Part shown: one piece after another, positions 9,877 through 22,300 of the stretch
How the letters are laid out: every line of letters starts with the position of its first letter
Numbering within the stretch: the stretch's first letter is position 1
Source: Lunularia cruciata
Lineage: Eukaryota; Streptophyta; Marchantiopsida; Lunulariales; Lunulariaceae
Length of the DNA: 64,000 bases
Direction: 5' to 3'
NCBI GenBank assembly: GCA_948567375.1
Contig: OX419762.1
Coordinates: forward strand, 40,901,034-40,965,033
Program-made: the position numbers and the translations under genes
The notes under the pieces: generated by a model
What the model was told of the DNA's origin: nothing
Database searches by the model: none
What the model saw: the letters and a program-made list of their open reading frames with translations, nothing else

Positions 9877-12794
9877 TTTGTGAGATTCTAAAGGACTTGT
9901 GCACAAATCTTGACAAAACCTAAGTTTCACCAATTGCTCTAGAAATCATGAAACATCCTCATTTCGCGATCATCAACTGCGAGGACTGGACGATGCTACA
10001 TGCTGTTCTGGGAAACAACGGAAGAACAGCAATCTCTTTCTCTCTGAATTTGGAAACTTGAGTTCCCAAGGCTCTTCCGCTTCGAGCGATTTCATGGAAG
10101 AAATCGCTCTGTCAATCTCAGTGTGTCGCTCTTTCAAGAAGAAAATCAGAATGGTGGCCTCCCTTCAGGGTGTTTCTGCTGGATATTGTCAGTGCGTATT
10201 TCACGGACCTGTAGCATTTCAATCCCTGCTTTCTTTACTGTGCTTGCCCTTCCAGTATTCTCGGGTCGTGTTTTACAGTTACAAGGGGCTGTAAGCACAT
10301 GTTCTTGTATTTGTAAGAACATGACGCACAGGAGCGCCGAAGGAATGCCTTTCCTTTATTGGTAACCTTCGTTAGATAAAACTGAGCATCAACCTCCCTT
10401 AAACACTAAAAAGATCCTTTACGATCACAGAAATTCATTTGTCGATAAGCTCGTCTCATTTGTATATCTTCGTGGTGATTGTTTGTTTGATCTTGCATGA
10501 AGAACCAGGCTAAGTCGAAGGGGGATATTAGAAAAGCAGATCATACACCGGAAGCATCTCGTATCTAAACGAGAAGAATCTGAACGACGAGAGAGAACAT
10601 CTCTTGACAAAAAGGAGACGAGCTTAACCACCAAATCCATTGCACCGTATGTACAAGTACGATCTTCCAATAGATCGGAAATCAGATAATTTTGCAACAA
10701 ACGGAATTAAATTTCATGGCTCCGTGTAGTTGCTCTATGCTTGATTTCCAAACCTTCTTGTTGCTGAGAACCTTTCTACAGGTGTAGAGTGTACGTCAAT
10801 CATTTTGTCATTTGATGTCTATGACTTGTTAATATTAGTACGTCAAGACATTTTGTCAAAGCACAGATTGAAATAGACCTTTGAAAGAGAACTATTTAGG
10901 TACATCCAGCAAAATACCGAAGTTACACTAGAGAGAACTCAACATGGTATCCAACTTCAGACCACTCGTTGCTTTTGAAAGGAGTGGCAATGACACAATA
11001 AGTCCCAGAAATCCCTGCTTCAAGAAAGAAATCGATTACTGGTAGATTCTAATCTAGAATTTGACCTCAATCATTTGCCATGCAGCAGTAAATATTGATG
11101 CTCAAAGAGCAAGCCTTGCCCGAGTACTTGAAGGCTAATCTTGATGAGAAAAGAGTACGTAACCAATTTAGTAGTCGTGCAACGCAACGCTTACAGGACG
11201 ACCGAAAGGAGGGAAGAAACAGACAGTAGACGTAATAACCGAACGTCTACTGACTGCGACAGGTGGAAAGAACGCAAAGAAGCTACGAGCGAGCAAGGTA
11301 GAGAAGAGGACAGCAGGAGGGAGATTGATTGTCGTGAAAGCGCGAACAAGATTCTTGGATATGGATTAGTTTAGACGTGGTATCTTAAGGAGAGTCGAGA
11401 AAAGTAGAGCAGTCTCGTGGGCGATTTACACTCGACGTGCTCAACTTCAGCAACAAACGATGCTGTCGAAAATTCACGGCACTCTCATCAGCGTTGTGGC
11501 AATTCGCATGGCGCACAATATAGGATTTCATATTGTGTCGATTGAGGGACAATTGCTGATTCTGAGCAGCAAGAGTCGATTAGATATAGATGAGTTCGTT
11601 TCAGCAACTCGTAGCCCTTGAAGTGCTGCTTTTTGGGACGACGCTGAATTATCATGTGATCCGAACACACTAGTACTTGGGATACTGATTATGCGAGTGA
11701 ATACATCAAGTGTTTCTGGTGTGCAGGACGAGAAACTCTACTGCTTGCGTCTTGCTTGAGTCTTGTGGCGGACCGTAATCGTTCTCATAGGTGAAAAGTC
11801 GGTCTCTAGTAGTGTGTCGACAGGACTGTTGCTTGAAATGAACCGTCTTAGACCAAGATCGACAATGCCAAACACCGCCAACTGTCAAACGGGTTTGACG
11901 AATTCGATAGAAACGTTTTACAAGTTTGGAAAATTGATCACGACAACTCATCTCTTCAAAAGGAAACTCTTCTGTGGGTGTGGTAACACATGCGTGTGCT
12001 CTGCAGGCACTAAGTATTGGTAGTTTTTACTCGTCCAAGTTTGTGAAGGTTGCTATCAGAACTGGCTCCCATATCCTTTGTTCCTTCTCTCGCCCCGGGG
12101 GGACGGAAGTAAGGATCTCCGATGTCTCTGCCAGTCTTAGACTGGGGAAAAACATGAGGAATGGAAGGACAGATGAGAAAGTGAAAGTAGGACGTTTGAA
12201 GCATTCGCGGCAAAGTGGAGCTATCACGCCTAGCTCCACTTCCACGTTAACCAAATGCTCGTGAGTAGAATCCAAACGCATTCATGAAGATGTAGGTAGA
12301 GTCGCTTGGATTGAGCATTTTCTACAACCGTTTCACCAACCACACTGGCTACCTTGAAAAATTGTGGAGTGCCAGAGGATATGCACATGTGGACTCTTAT
12401 ATCCGGCGAGCTGCAACTCTCAGGAACGGTTTGATCTCACAACAGTACAGCCAAATTTTTCGACACTCAACTTTTTCATGAGTACTTTCCGCGCAGCTGA
12501 AATCCGGAGTCATGGCTTTCTCTTTGCAACTATACGTTGGAGAAACGAGCGAAAGAATACATCCTGTCCCAAGAAATGTTAAATCTGAGCCTGTGACGAG
12601 TGCGTCGAGGGAAATACCTGACTTTTCTCCAGAGAACCTTGAGCGGCAGCCACTGCCCGCACGAATACCTTTCTAAAATGGAAGAGCAGCACTCTAGATG
12701 CGGGTCCTGATTCACCATTCTGAATAGGCACGGGACGCTTTTAATTCCATGATCCTCTCAATTTATTCCGCCTGACTCGTCTAGAGTTTGCAAT
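9877..12794. other. Intergenic region between divergent genes
   Basis: These 2.9 kb separate the start of the minus-strand unknown gene from the dynein start codon and should hold both promoters and 5' UTRs. Short ORFs exist on both strands (for example 10058-10294 + and 11141-11374 +) but none has recognisable protein character or splice partners. No repeat of the families seen elsewhere in the window was noticed. Confidence 0.45.
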
Positions 12795-15700
12795 ATGGAG
12801 CCAAACAACTCAAACAAAGAAGGGAATGATGACCTGGCCTTACCGACTAAGGCCTTGGCGGCTAGGATGTACTTGAACCAGCACCAGAGTTATTCCAAGC
12901 ACAAGAAAGCCAAAATGTCATACACACCTTCGTCCGACAGTTTGAGCACTTCTCATTTGACGAGAGCTTTTAGTATCGCTGAGAAGCCATCAACAAGTAC
13001 GAGCACCGTAAGGATAACACCTGTGTCTACAAGACGTACATCATCTGAAACTGCAGACAAAAATATGGCAACCTCCCATGGTGAACAGTTTTGTAGCCCT
13101 CGTTATGCAGTCCCGCCACTGCCGATCAGTGTAATAGATCAGCACATGCAGGATGTCCAAGAAGACTGGAAACCGGAGACACCGGGAGCTTCGATTTCAC
13201 GAGGTCGTTCTACGTCCCAACGGAAACGTCCAGATTCGTCATCAAGTAGGAAAACTACTCCCAGCAGTCATGAGAATTGGAAACGGAAGCGAGGAAAATT
13301 TGCTCTTGCGGCGAAGCAAAAAGCGCCTGATTATGAATGGATGCCATTTCTAGGTATTGTACTCTTCCAAAGAGATCGGAAGTACAGTGAAGTACTTATA
13401 ATTGTATGGGGATAGCATTCAGTCTAGTGTTTGTAAGTGAAGTTCCAACCATGGAGGTACGACTTTCTTTCCAGACGACAATGGTTACTCATCAGCTTGC
13501 AGTTTTGAGCTATATCTAGACTGGATTTGAAGAAAGACTTTCTTACCGCTGTAGTTTTGCTGAAGAGGAGCCTTCCTGAGTGTCCTTCCGTGTGTCAATT
13601 CTGCTCATAAGCTTGGATGTTCGCATTTCGTACTTCTCAGAAGAAGTACTCGGCAGGATGATGACTTCACTCGAATAAGACATCCATATGATCAGGTTGC
13701 TCAAGTGGCTCGCAAGTGCTTGACTGAAAGCGGTGTGCTCCAGTTATTATTTGCATGTCTAGATACTGTTTAGTTGGCTCGCGAAGCATCCGGGTTGTGT
13801 CGACCGTGGAAGTCCTAAATGCTGGACACAAACGCATTATAGTAGATCTGATGGTAGAAATCTGAGAAATTGAGAACACGTATGGAACTATGCTTGATCT
13901 GCACGTTCTTCACAATTCCTCTGTGGGTTCATAAATCAGTTGGAGTTTTTTTGTGCGAGGCGCTCAGGTCTACTCAAGCGTCAGCCGCAAACTATGGAAT
14001 TCATATATCTGCAGCCTCCCAGAGTTCCAAAAACGCCAGAATTTGATCCTTATGAACTGGAAATAGTGACCTACGGTCAGATAAACAGTCCATATTATTA
14101 CACTGTAAGCAGTCAAGGGGTGACATTGTTTCGAGATATGGACGCAGGTATGCACACTTCAGCACTTTAAGTTATTCTGCACGAACATTGGTTTACATCG
14201 CGTTACTGTGTACACTTCGGGTTCTAATAGGTCGTGCATGTACAGAATTCACACCCTTGGAACAGTGGGAAAGAGGGTACCTTTCCTACAAATGCATCAT
14301 CAATCTCAATGTGTTCCGTCAGGTACATAACTCATGAACTTCTCCAACGAGTTGAGAAGAATGCACTTTCACGCTTCTGGCCAAACATGTAGCACAGAAG
14401 TGCTGCGTACCATTAAGTGTTGCGTTTCCTCGTCATAAGATACTTACCTGACTTTAATCTGCAGTACAAATATTGGAAGAGCTGGAAAACTTGGAAGCAC
14501 CATGTTAGGCACAAGAAGAAGAAGATCTCAGTGGAACAACTGCTGAAGCTACTCTTTACTTGCAACGTCATATTTGCAACTGTTCTTCTGCAGATCCGAA
14601 TGGTAAGAAGCAGACCCTTTTAAAAGAATTAGAACCTCATAAATAAGGCTGTACTGCGCAGATTTGAAGGTATTTTTGCTCAAGATCTGGTTACTAAATT
14701 CTTGATTCTTACTTTTTCTCCTAGTTTTGAATTACTTTCAGTATTTTCTGCAGATGTGCGTCGATTTGTGGACAGTGAGATTCCTCCAACTTGACACGGG
14801 TGAGTTGTATACCCTGGATAAGTTCATGGCCGCTCAGGAAAGCAGAAGAATGGAGAATGCCAAGATTTTCTTGGAGGTAAATTTGCTTGATTGGAAACCA
14901 TGGCAATTGTATTGGCAAAGAAAGTGAATATAGGAAAACAAAAGTAGCGTGTAACTGCTTTCTCTTCCTTTCCTGATTTCAGTTTTGGAATGTTTTTCAG
15001 TTATGCACGATCTTGATTGGTTCTTTAGGGTCTGTAAGAGTCTTCAGTCTTCCTTTTATTAAAACATACGCGCACCAGTTTCTTTGCAGACTTTGAGCTT
15101 TGTCGTCTTCTTGTCGAATCCTAATGCCCCTCATTGAATTTCATTTATACCTTCAACCTGCAAGTCATTTCTTTAAACTCCATCTGTAGCACCTGACAAT
15201 ACCTTGAGCCCACTGTTTCAACATGGACGGATATTCGTGTGTCATCTCATCCTTTCATCCTAAGTGATTAATTTTGACTTCTTGAGATTTCATTGTATAT
15301 TCCCCTACCCTATACATCTGGACTGCTGTTTCACTGGACGTCGTTGGTATAACTACTGCAGGTTGAATGTGAGCCAGTAGACTCTCAACACTTTAATATC
15401 TTTTTCAGTTGGATTGGTTTTGATTCTCTGTCGACTTGTGAGGCAGTTGACGTTCCACTTGAGGCCTTCAAGCTGTTGTTGTTTTTCTTCACAGGAATGT
15501 ACCTTTTCCCTATTCTATCACTGATTATCGTTATCCCTCGTATATCATATCACATTTTTGGATCTAACTCCTGCACTCTGCTGTGATTTAGCTTTCCAAT
15601 AGCTCTACCTCTCTTTGACCATTTTTCTGGTGCATTCTGAATGCGGTCATCCAGTTGACAAATGGGGCAGTTGAAGCTCTACGCGAGGCCTGTATCAGAG

Positions 15701-16329
15701 CTTTGGCTAAGCTGGAGGAGGATTTGTTGGGACGCCGCAAAGACGAACCACAAGATGATGCAAAGAAGGAAGCTATCAATAGTGAGAATGGAAAAGAAAC
15801 AACTAAAAGGGGGAAGTTCTCAGGCGTAGCTGCCAGGTGGAAGGCTCAAAAAGAAAGAGATTCGGAAGAGAAAGAATCTCAAGAACGCTACAGATACTTG
15901 ATTGCAGCTGCCAAAAGGTCTGAGCAATGTCGGCTACAAAATTGTGTGAGGCTCACTGATTACCTCATCTCTGATGCTCTCAGGGAAGTCCTCTCGAGCA
16001 CTTTCAGAGACCTTCTACATCGTGTAGCTCATAGACCTGCTCCACCTCCAGAAACGCGATTATCTATAAAGCCAGCACCTGAATCTGAAGAAAAGAAAAC
16101 TCCCTCCTCAGAGGAGAAAGAGAAAGAAAAGGAGGATGAGAAGAGGAGGGCAAGTAAAAGAGCTTCAATGTCGAGACGTTTGACTGTTGGCGAAAAGACA
16201 ACGTCAACTATGCTGATGAAAAGTGAGACAGAGGAAAAGCTTGCTCGCGCTCAAGTATTCGAGCTAGACCTTTCAATGGTTGACGACCACCTGGTGCTAC
16301 TGCCGTCTTTCTCAGAATTCGAGAAAAAT
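12795..16329 (+). other. Dynein exons 1-6: N-terminal extension and start of tail
   Basis: Exons: 12795-13353, 13968-14147, 14246-14322, 14465-14602, 14754-14876, 15655-16329. Exon 1 codes about 186 residues of Ser/Thr/Lys-rich, probably disordered sequence. Exons 2-3 carry YYYTVSSQGVTLF and EFTPLEQWERGY, and exon 4 carries YWKSWKTWKHHVRHKK; these match the DNAH3/7/12 tail (YYT.S..GVTHF, QWERE, WKAF..WKKNVRHKK). Exon 6 is long and contains a highly charged Lys/Glu insertion (about residues 501-533, 16080-16175) that I do not recall from animal chains. The exon 4/5 junction is phase-consistent but less conserved, so small boundary errors are possible there. Confidence 0.82.
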
Positions 16330-19300
16330 GTATGTCTGTGTCTATGTCTTTACTTGAAAGTGTCCAGAAAGTACCCGTCTGCTCTAAGCAGCTACCTCTC
16401 TCCTCTTCTGGTGACCATTATGTTCATGGGGGTTCGAGTCCAGACTTGGAAAACAGTCATTTATGAAATCTCAGTATTTGGTATAAGTTCCCATTCTTAA
16501 CCTAACAATTATCCTATGCTAACCTGCCCTTATTACTATGCTTGTGCCAAAGCTGTAATGGGAGTGGAACAGTTAGAGGTCACGACCGTCGCTGTCGCCC
16601 TCACCACGGTCTTTCTGTTCTATAGGTTGAAACTACCAACCTAGGTATTTGAGGCCCATGTAAAGCTGGTAACAGATCAAGGATGCACGGTTGCTGAGGC
16701 TAAATTTAGAACTCCATGTTGCGTTATGAACGTTTTACAGATATCTACCAATTCATGATATTTCTTGATGAATATTATTTTACAGTAGGATCAAAGAATG
16801 ATTCACAGAAACAGAAACTTGTGAGAAACAGGTGAGGATATTGAGTTGGCTTTGTTTCTCTGCTCTTGGTGCCCTATAGGTGCCTTGTGAACACGCTTAA
16901 ACTACAGAAGAGTTCTCTTCTCATGTGCTATTCTCCTCTGTTATTTCTTAGCTAAATTACTTTTCCGTGTAACTTGCACGGTTCATCAGCTTTTTCTGAG
17001 CTTGTCGTCGTAAAGCTGTGGCATGTGATGAACTGCAAGTATATTAACCTAGCTGCGTAGCTTGATCACTCCTGTAGTTAGATTGTGGTTCTGTGGCCTT
17101 GTTGAAATCATCTAGATGTTAAACCTTTCAAATTTTATTCATTTGCTCGATAAGTGTTGATCTTTACGTTCATGTGAAGAGGCAGATCTTCTATCAATTT
17201 GTATTCATATGTCTAGAATTTATTTATATATATTTATATGTCATATGTCATTTATATGTGCATGCTTACAGTAGTTGATTAACCTTTTGGGACTGACCAT
17301 TCCACAGTACCTATTGCACTTGTCCAACTCTTAGATTGAGATCTGGACCAAAGGGATGATGGATGTCATACGATCTCTTAGAAGACTCCTCTATCATCCA
17401 GTGTTAGATGGAGTGGTAGACAAAGGAGATGGAGGGATTGAAAATCTTGCAACCTATCTAGATCTGATTGGAGAAGCTCAATTTGGGGGACTCATCGCTT
17501 CAATCAAAGTCTCTATCTCACTTGCTTACAAGGTACACCGACTGTCCACATATTATATGCACAAACATCCTGTTCTCTGCCAGTCAGTAAAGTACTAAAT
17601 GAATTGCTGGACAATATTTGTTTCCATGTTTCTTTTGTCCTTTAATCCCAACAAACATTAATGGAAACAAGAGCTCCATTACCTCTCTATTGATTAAACC
17701 AACAAAGAGGTTCATCGAATCAGATTCAGGGACATTTGGATCTTTCAGTTGATGCTTGTTAGTTTGAACTGTACCCAAATGTTTTCAAGAATTAAAGTGA
17801 TTACTCACTGCTCATTCGTCGATTTATAGGACGCAGACAAGAATAAGGTTACGTTTAAGCCCTACGTGGATACTGCTATCAAGAGCAAATTCATCACCAA
17901 GCAAACTATGCGAGATGAGGTCAGTACTATCCATCTTTTTAGATGTCAGTGTGTCTGCCTTGAACATGAACTGGCTCCGATGGTTGACACAAACGCTTCC
18001 TGTCTTGCATTGTTCATCCTTCGAAATACTATCACAGCGAGATGGAAACAACCAAGTGATTATAGAGAGAGAATCATTGAGAAGGACAGATAGGGATATT
18101 TAATAATTATCACTGAATGAAAATTGCCAACCGTGTTGAAGGTAAGTAAAGCATGCTTTGTAACCTATATGCTAAAACTCAAAGCAGCAGGTTATGAACT
18201 TTTGATTTGGATAATTTTAGCCTAGTCCTGATTCGGGAACTATATCGAAGGAGTCCGGGAGCCTTGTCAATTCTTCGTTGCTGTCCGTAGTTAGTTCTTT
18301 TTATGTCAAGAATGTCTGTCTGTGGTTCTCAGTATAAAGCTCAGTTGCAGTATGCATAAAGAACTTGTATAATCTCTGGCAGAAATGCACTGGCTGTTGC
18401 TTCTATGTTTTCCAGATTACGGACCATATAAGAGATCTTGAGATGTTTAAGAATGACATTGTTCGCTACAGAACCGAGATTCAGGAAATAGAGGCTGCAC
18501 CAAACAGTGCTGACATTGTACGAGTCTTTCTCTCTGCTTTGTCCCGCCAAACGAGCAAGCCTGTACATCTAGCTCCTGCCCTTGCGCTAGAAAATCAACA
18601 TTATTGAGAGTCCTTTCAGTATCAAGAATATAAAGAAATTGTCTGTGCTTAGATGTTGGGGGAAACAGTAAGTAAATAAGCTGACTAGCTGGTTTGTGTT
18701 TCTTTTTAACAGGGAATACTACATATCAACTACGTAAAGTTGAAGGAAACTCTTTTACCCTTCCCTCGACAAGCACTGCAGAACATATATCAGCTACTTC
18801 CACAACTTGCAAATGAGCATTACACGGTATGATACAGGTCATGATACATCTAGTTGCTGCAACGTGTCATTATTTTGCATTGCACTGTAGCAGAAGAACC
18901 TTTGAATCTGTTGCTATATCACCTGAAACCGTTTGTGGGTAGCTAGATACAGTTAGCCGCCCCATACCCGTGTTCTCGGGGCGGCCCGTTGTCGTAATTC
19001 TCTGTTCCCCTTCCCCGATGTTATCCATGGCTGGTTGTGTTCATGTGTTTATCTACCCTTGTGTCGTACTTTTTGACCACGGTGACAATCAGGGAGTGTA
19101 TTCTTGAGGGTGGGGTCAATACTTAATTATAGTTGATAATACCGTACAATATATTCAAGTGTCCTAAAGGAGAATTTCGTGTTCATGGGATCCACGAGTA
19201 TCATGGTTCCTCAGTTCACCTAGATATCTGCACACGGAGACCTGCTAGGAAATTTGATGCCAAGCATTCTTCTGTCACGGTTTTACGGCGTGCAAACAAT

Positions 19301-22300
19301 ATAGCCAAAAGACTGGATGCACGATGCGCAGCGTCTGAAAGACCAGGATGGATGAATTTAGGTGTTCATCAATGAAATACATGCTGCTGAGAAGAAAATG
19401 GCGGTCAAGCCAAAAACAGTGGAAGAATTTGTAGACATTGCCAATTTTGCGGAGGTGTATTAAGATCTCCACCCTATTGAGCTCAAGTCTGAAAGTTTTC
19501 TTGATTGCTACTGGGTATTGCTCAAGCTCAGATAAATATGGTGGTTTTAATCTCAATACGTATAGACAGCTTCAAGCACAAGTTGGATAGATTCAAGTAC
19601 TACTAAGCAGGACGAGACGTCGTGTTCACCATATACGTTCAAGTAGGATTGTGTATGGTACAGACAAGATTTGACCTTGCTCAACTCTTTAACATAAAAC
19701 TCGCATTGCAGGCATTCCATGCCAAGCTAGATAAACTTGAATTTGAGTTTGACCTTATTCACGAGCATTATGCCTTGATGAAAGACCACAACATCCCTGT
19801 TCCCGACCTTGAGTATGCGTCCTATTTGATGATGAGCAACGACTTTCAAGCCTGTAAAGAAGCCATGGAGACTGCTGAGGAGACCAAAGGTGAGAACATT
19901 AAGAAGTTCAGCTCCGACTTGGCAATAGAAGTTGACAAGCTGCGAAAGGATGTCATCACAATACGAGAAGCCGCACAAACGCCCATGACTATCAGTCCAG
20001 GTACAACAATTGTCATTTCTCTACTGAAGGAGTATCGTCTATGATTGTCCCATTGGTAAATTCGACTAAGAAGCCTTCTTTCTTCGGGTTGGTGATCACA
20101 AGGGGAATATCCTCAGCGTCATATTTCTGGATTTGAACTCTTTCCCACTGAAAGGAGTACTCTTTTACCTTTGCGCTAGGAATTCTTAGTCGGTTGTTTT
20201 TCTCGGTAGTCATTCAACCCAACACTCGTCCATACACAGATGTTGAGCAAGAAGTAGTGCTGGCATACATGTCTGAGCTAAATCAAGATGTGATAGTCCA
20301 GAAGGCTGCAGCACAACGTATAGTAATGTACCAAAAGCTGTTTCAAGTAAGTATCACGTGACCAGCAAAAACGATGTCTTATTGTAATATTAACTCGTGC
20401 GACTTACCTGCGAACTGATTCTCTAGATTCTTTTCCAGGTTGCCCTGGCAAAGAGATTGATGCTTGAACTTTAAGCTTAGCATCAAGCATTCATTTGAAC
20501 ACAGTTTATTTTTTGGAAGTTAGGGAGTAAGGGAGAGAATTTTCTCAATAGACTAGGTCTTTTGGTTAACCGCTCCATTTGGTCTTCATATTGTCCGTTG
20601 GAATGTTAACGCTCATGCAATGTATGAGCTTATCAACTCCGCATTGCGTAGATTTCCATGTGCTTGATAATATCCCTAATTGCTTGGACTTGCCTGCGGT
20701 TAGTTGCTTAGATTTTCATGTGGCTAATTGCGTGGCTCTGCCCTCAGTGGGTGTGGATTTCCCCGTTCTGCTAAGGCTTCTGCTCTCATTTGAAATATAC
20801 TAGGTCCTAGTTCTAATTCCAGTCTATTGTTCAAATCATGGGCTTTAAGCTTTTCCTCATCTTTGAGTAGTCCTACTCGAGTTATTCTACTCGTTATTCT
20901 CACTACTTTTCTGTCTCTTGCTCTTGCTAGCGTCTGTGAGTGACCGTGGTAGTTTACCGAATCATTTCATATTATCATCGTACCGTTCTCTAGATAGCCT
21001 TTTGTTCGAGAAACTTGATACTTAACCTAGACCTGTCTTTAGAGGTACCGAAGAGGTAGCCTTTTGATTTGACTGTACTGTTTGTAAAAGGTTGATGAGT
21101 CACGGTTTGATGACCTGATTCAAGCAGCGGAAGAAGTGGATCTCCGGTTTTCTTTATGGCTGGGTTTGAAAGAATTAACTGAAAAGTCGGGTGCATGGAT
21201 AGCGACTCATTTTGAAAGTCTTGACACGCAAGAAGTTGAAGAAGTAGTAAACAAGTAAGTTGAGGTTCTAAGAGTTATTGTCATTGTTTAAAGTTTTACG
21301 CCAGCAAGAGATTCCCACTGCCAAGATAGCAGCTTGCTAATTTATAGAGCTTGTCTGGACGAGCCGAGTCTAGTTTTACGCCATTGTAACTGCCAAGACA
21401 GTAGCCTGGTAAGTCATAGAACTGGATCTTTTCTGAATCTTACCTTCATGTTACTTCACAGATATGCCAAGCTCACAGTCAAGCTGGAAAGAGGGATACT
21501 GCCTAACCCGGTGGTACAGAAGCTCAAAAAGATGGTTGACGAATTACGATTATCAGTTCCCGTGATGCAAAACATGAGGAACAAATGTCTTAGAGATAGG
21601 CACTGGAAGAAGATCGAATTAGTAATCAACCATAAGGTAAGAAGTTCTCTACTAATTCACTTTTTTTTTTATGAAAGCAAAGGTTTCCGGTTATGATCTT
21701 ACTCTCCCTACCTCCATTTATGATTGCTGGTCTGGAAGGTGGAAGCTTACCTTATTAGTCTTCATAACCTGGTCGTTTTGTAGATCGAAAGGAATGCTCA
21801 GTTCACTCTAGGAAGGTTGATCGAGTACAACGTGATGGAGTATAAAGCAGAAATCGCCAATCTTTCAAATGAAGCAACACAAGAAGCAGCCTTGGAAGAT
21901 CTCATGGACGGTGTGAAGCAAAAGGTACCAGTATCCTTTACTTGGTCAAAACTTTACAATTAGCAAATCTCGGATCCAGCGAGAGATTTGTTCGGTGTGG
22001 AGGAGACCGGCCGCCCTTGATAACATAGCCCTGCGACTGCGATATGAGTACGTATCAGTTTTACTTCTAAGGATGATAAGTGAAGAAATTGGGAGAGTGG
22101 ATAAGCGACACATATAGAGGGAGGAAAAAGAATACACAGTCAGGGGGTTTCAAGTCAAAGAGAAGGTTTAGACGAGGGTGAGTTTCACGGAATTGTGTGG
22201 AACATAACACAAGGCACGACTGCTTCCTGAAAGCAGATGGCCTACCCCAAAGTATTTATGATTTAAGCACTCGGTTCTTGTGATCGTGTAAGCACCTAGG

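Noticed and set aside
10058..12582. Short frames on both strands between the divergent genes
   Set aside because: No protein-like conservation, splice partners or domains; lengths are within chance.
14989..15000. Micro-exon between two CAG sites in dynein intron 5
   Set aside because: Exons 5 and 6 already join in phase and the extra codons match nothing in the family.
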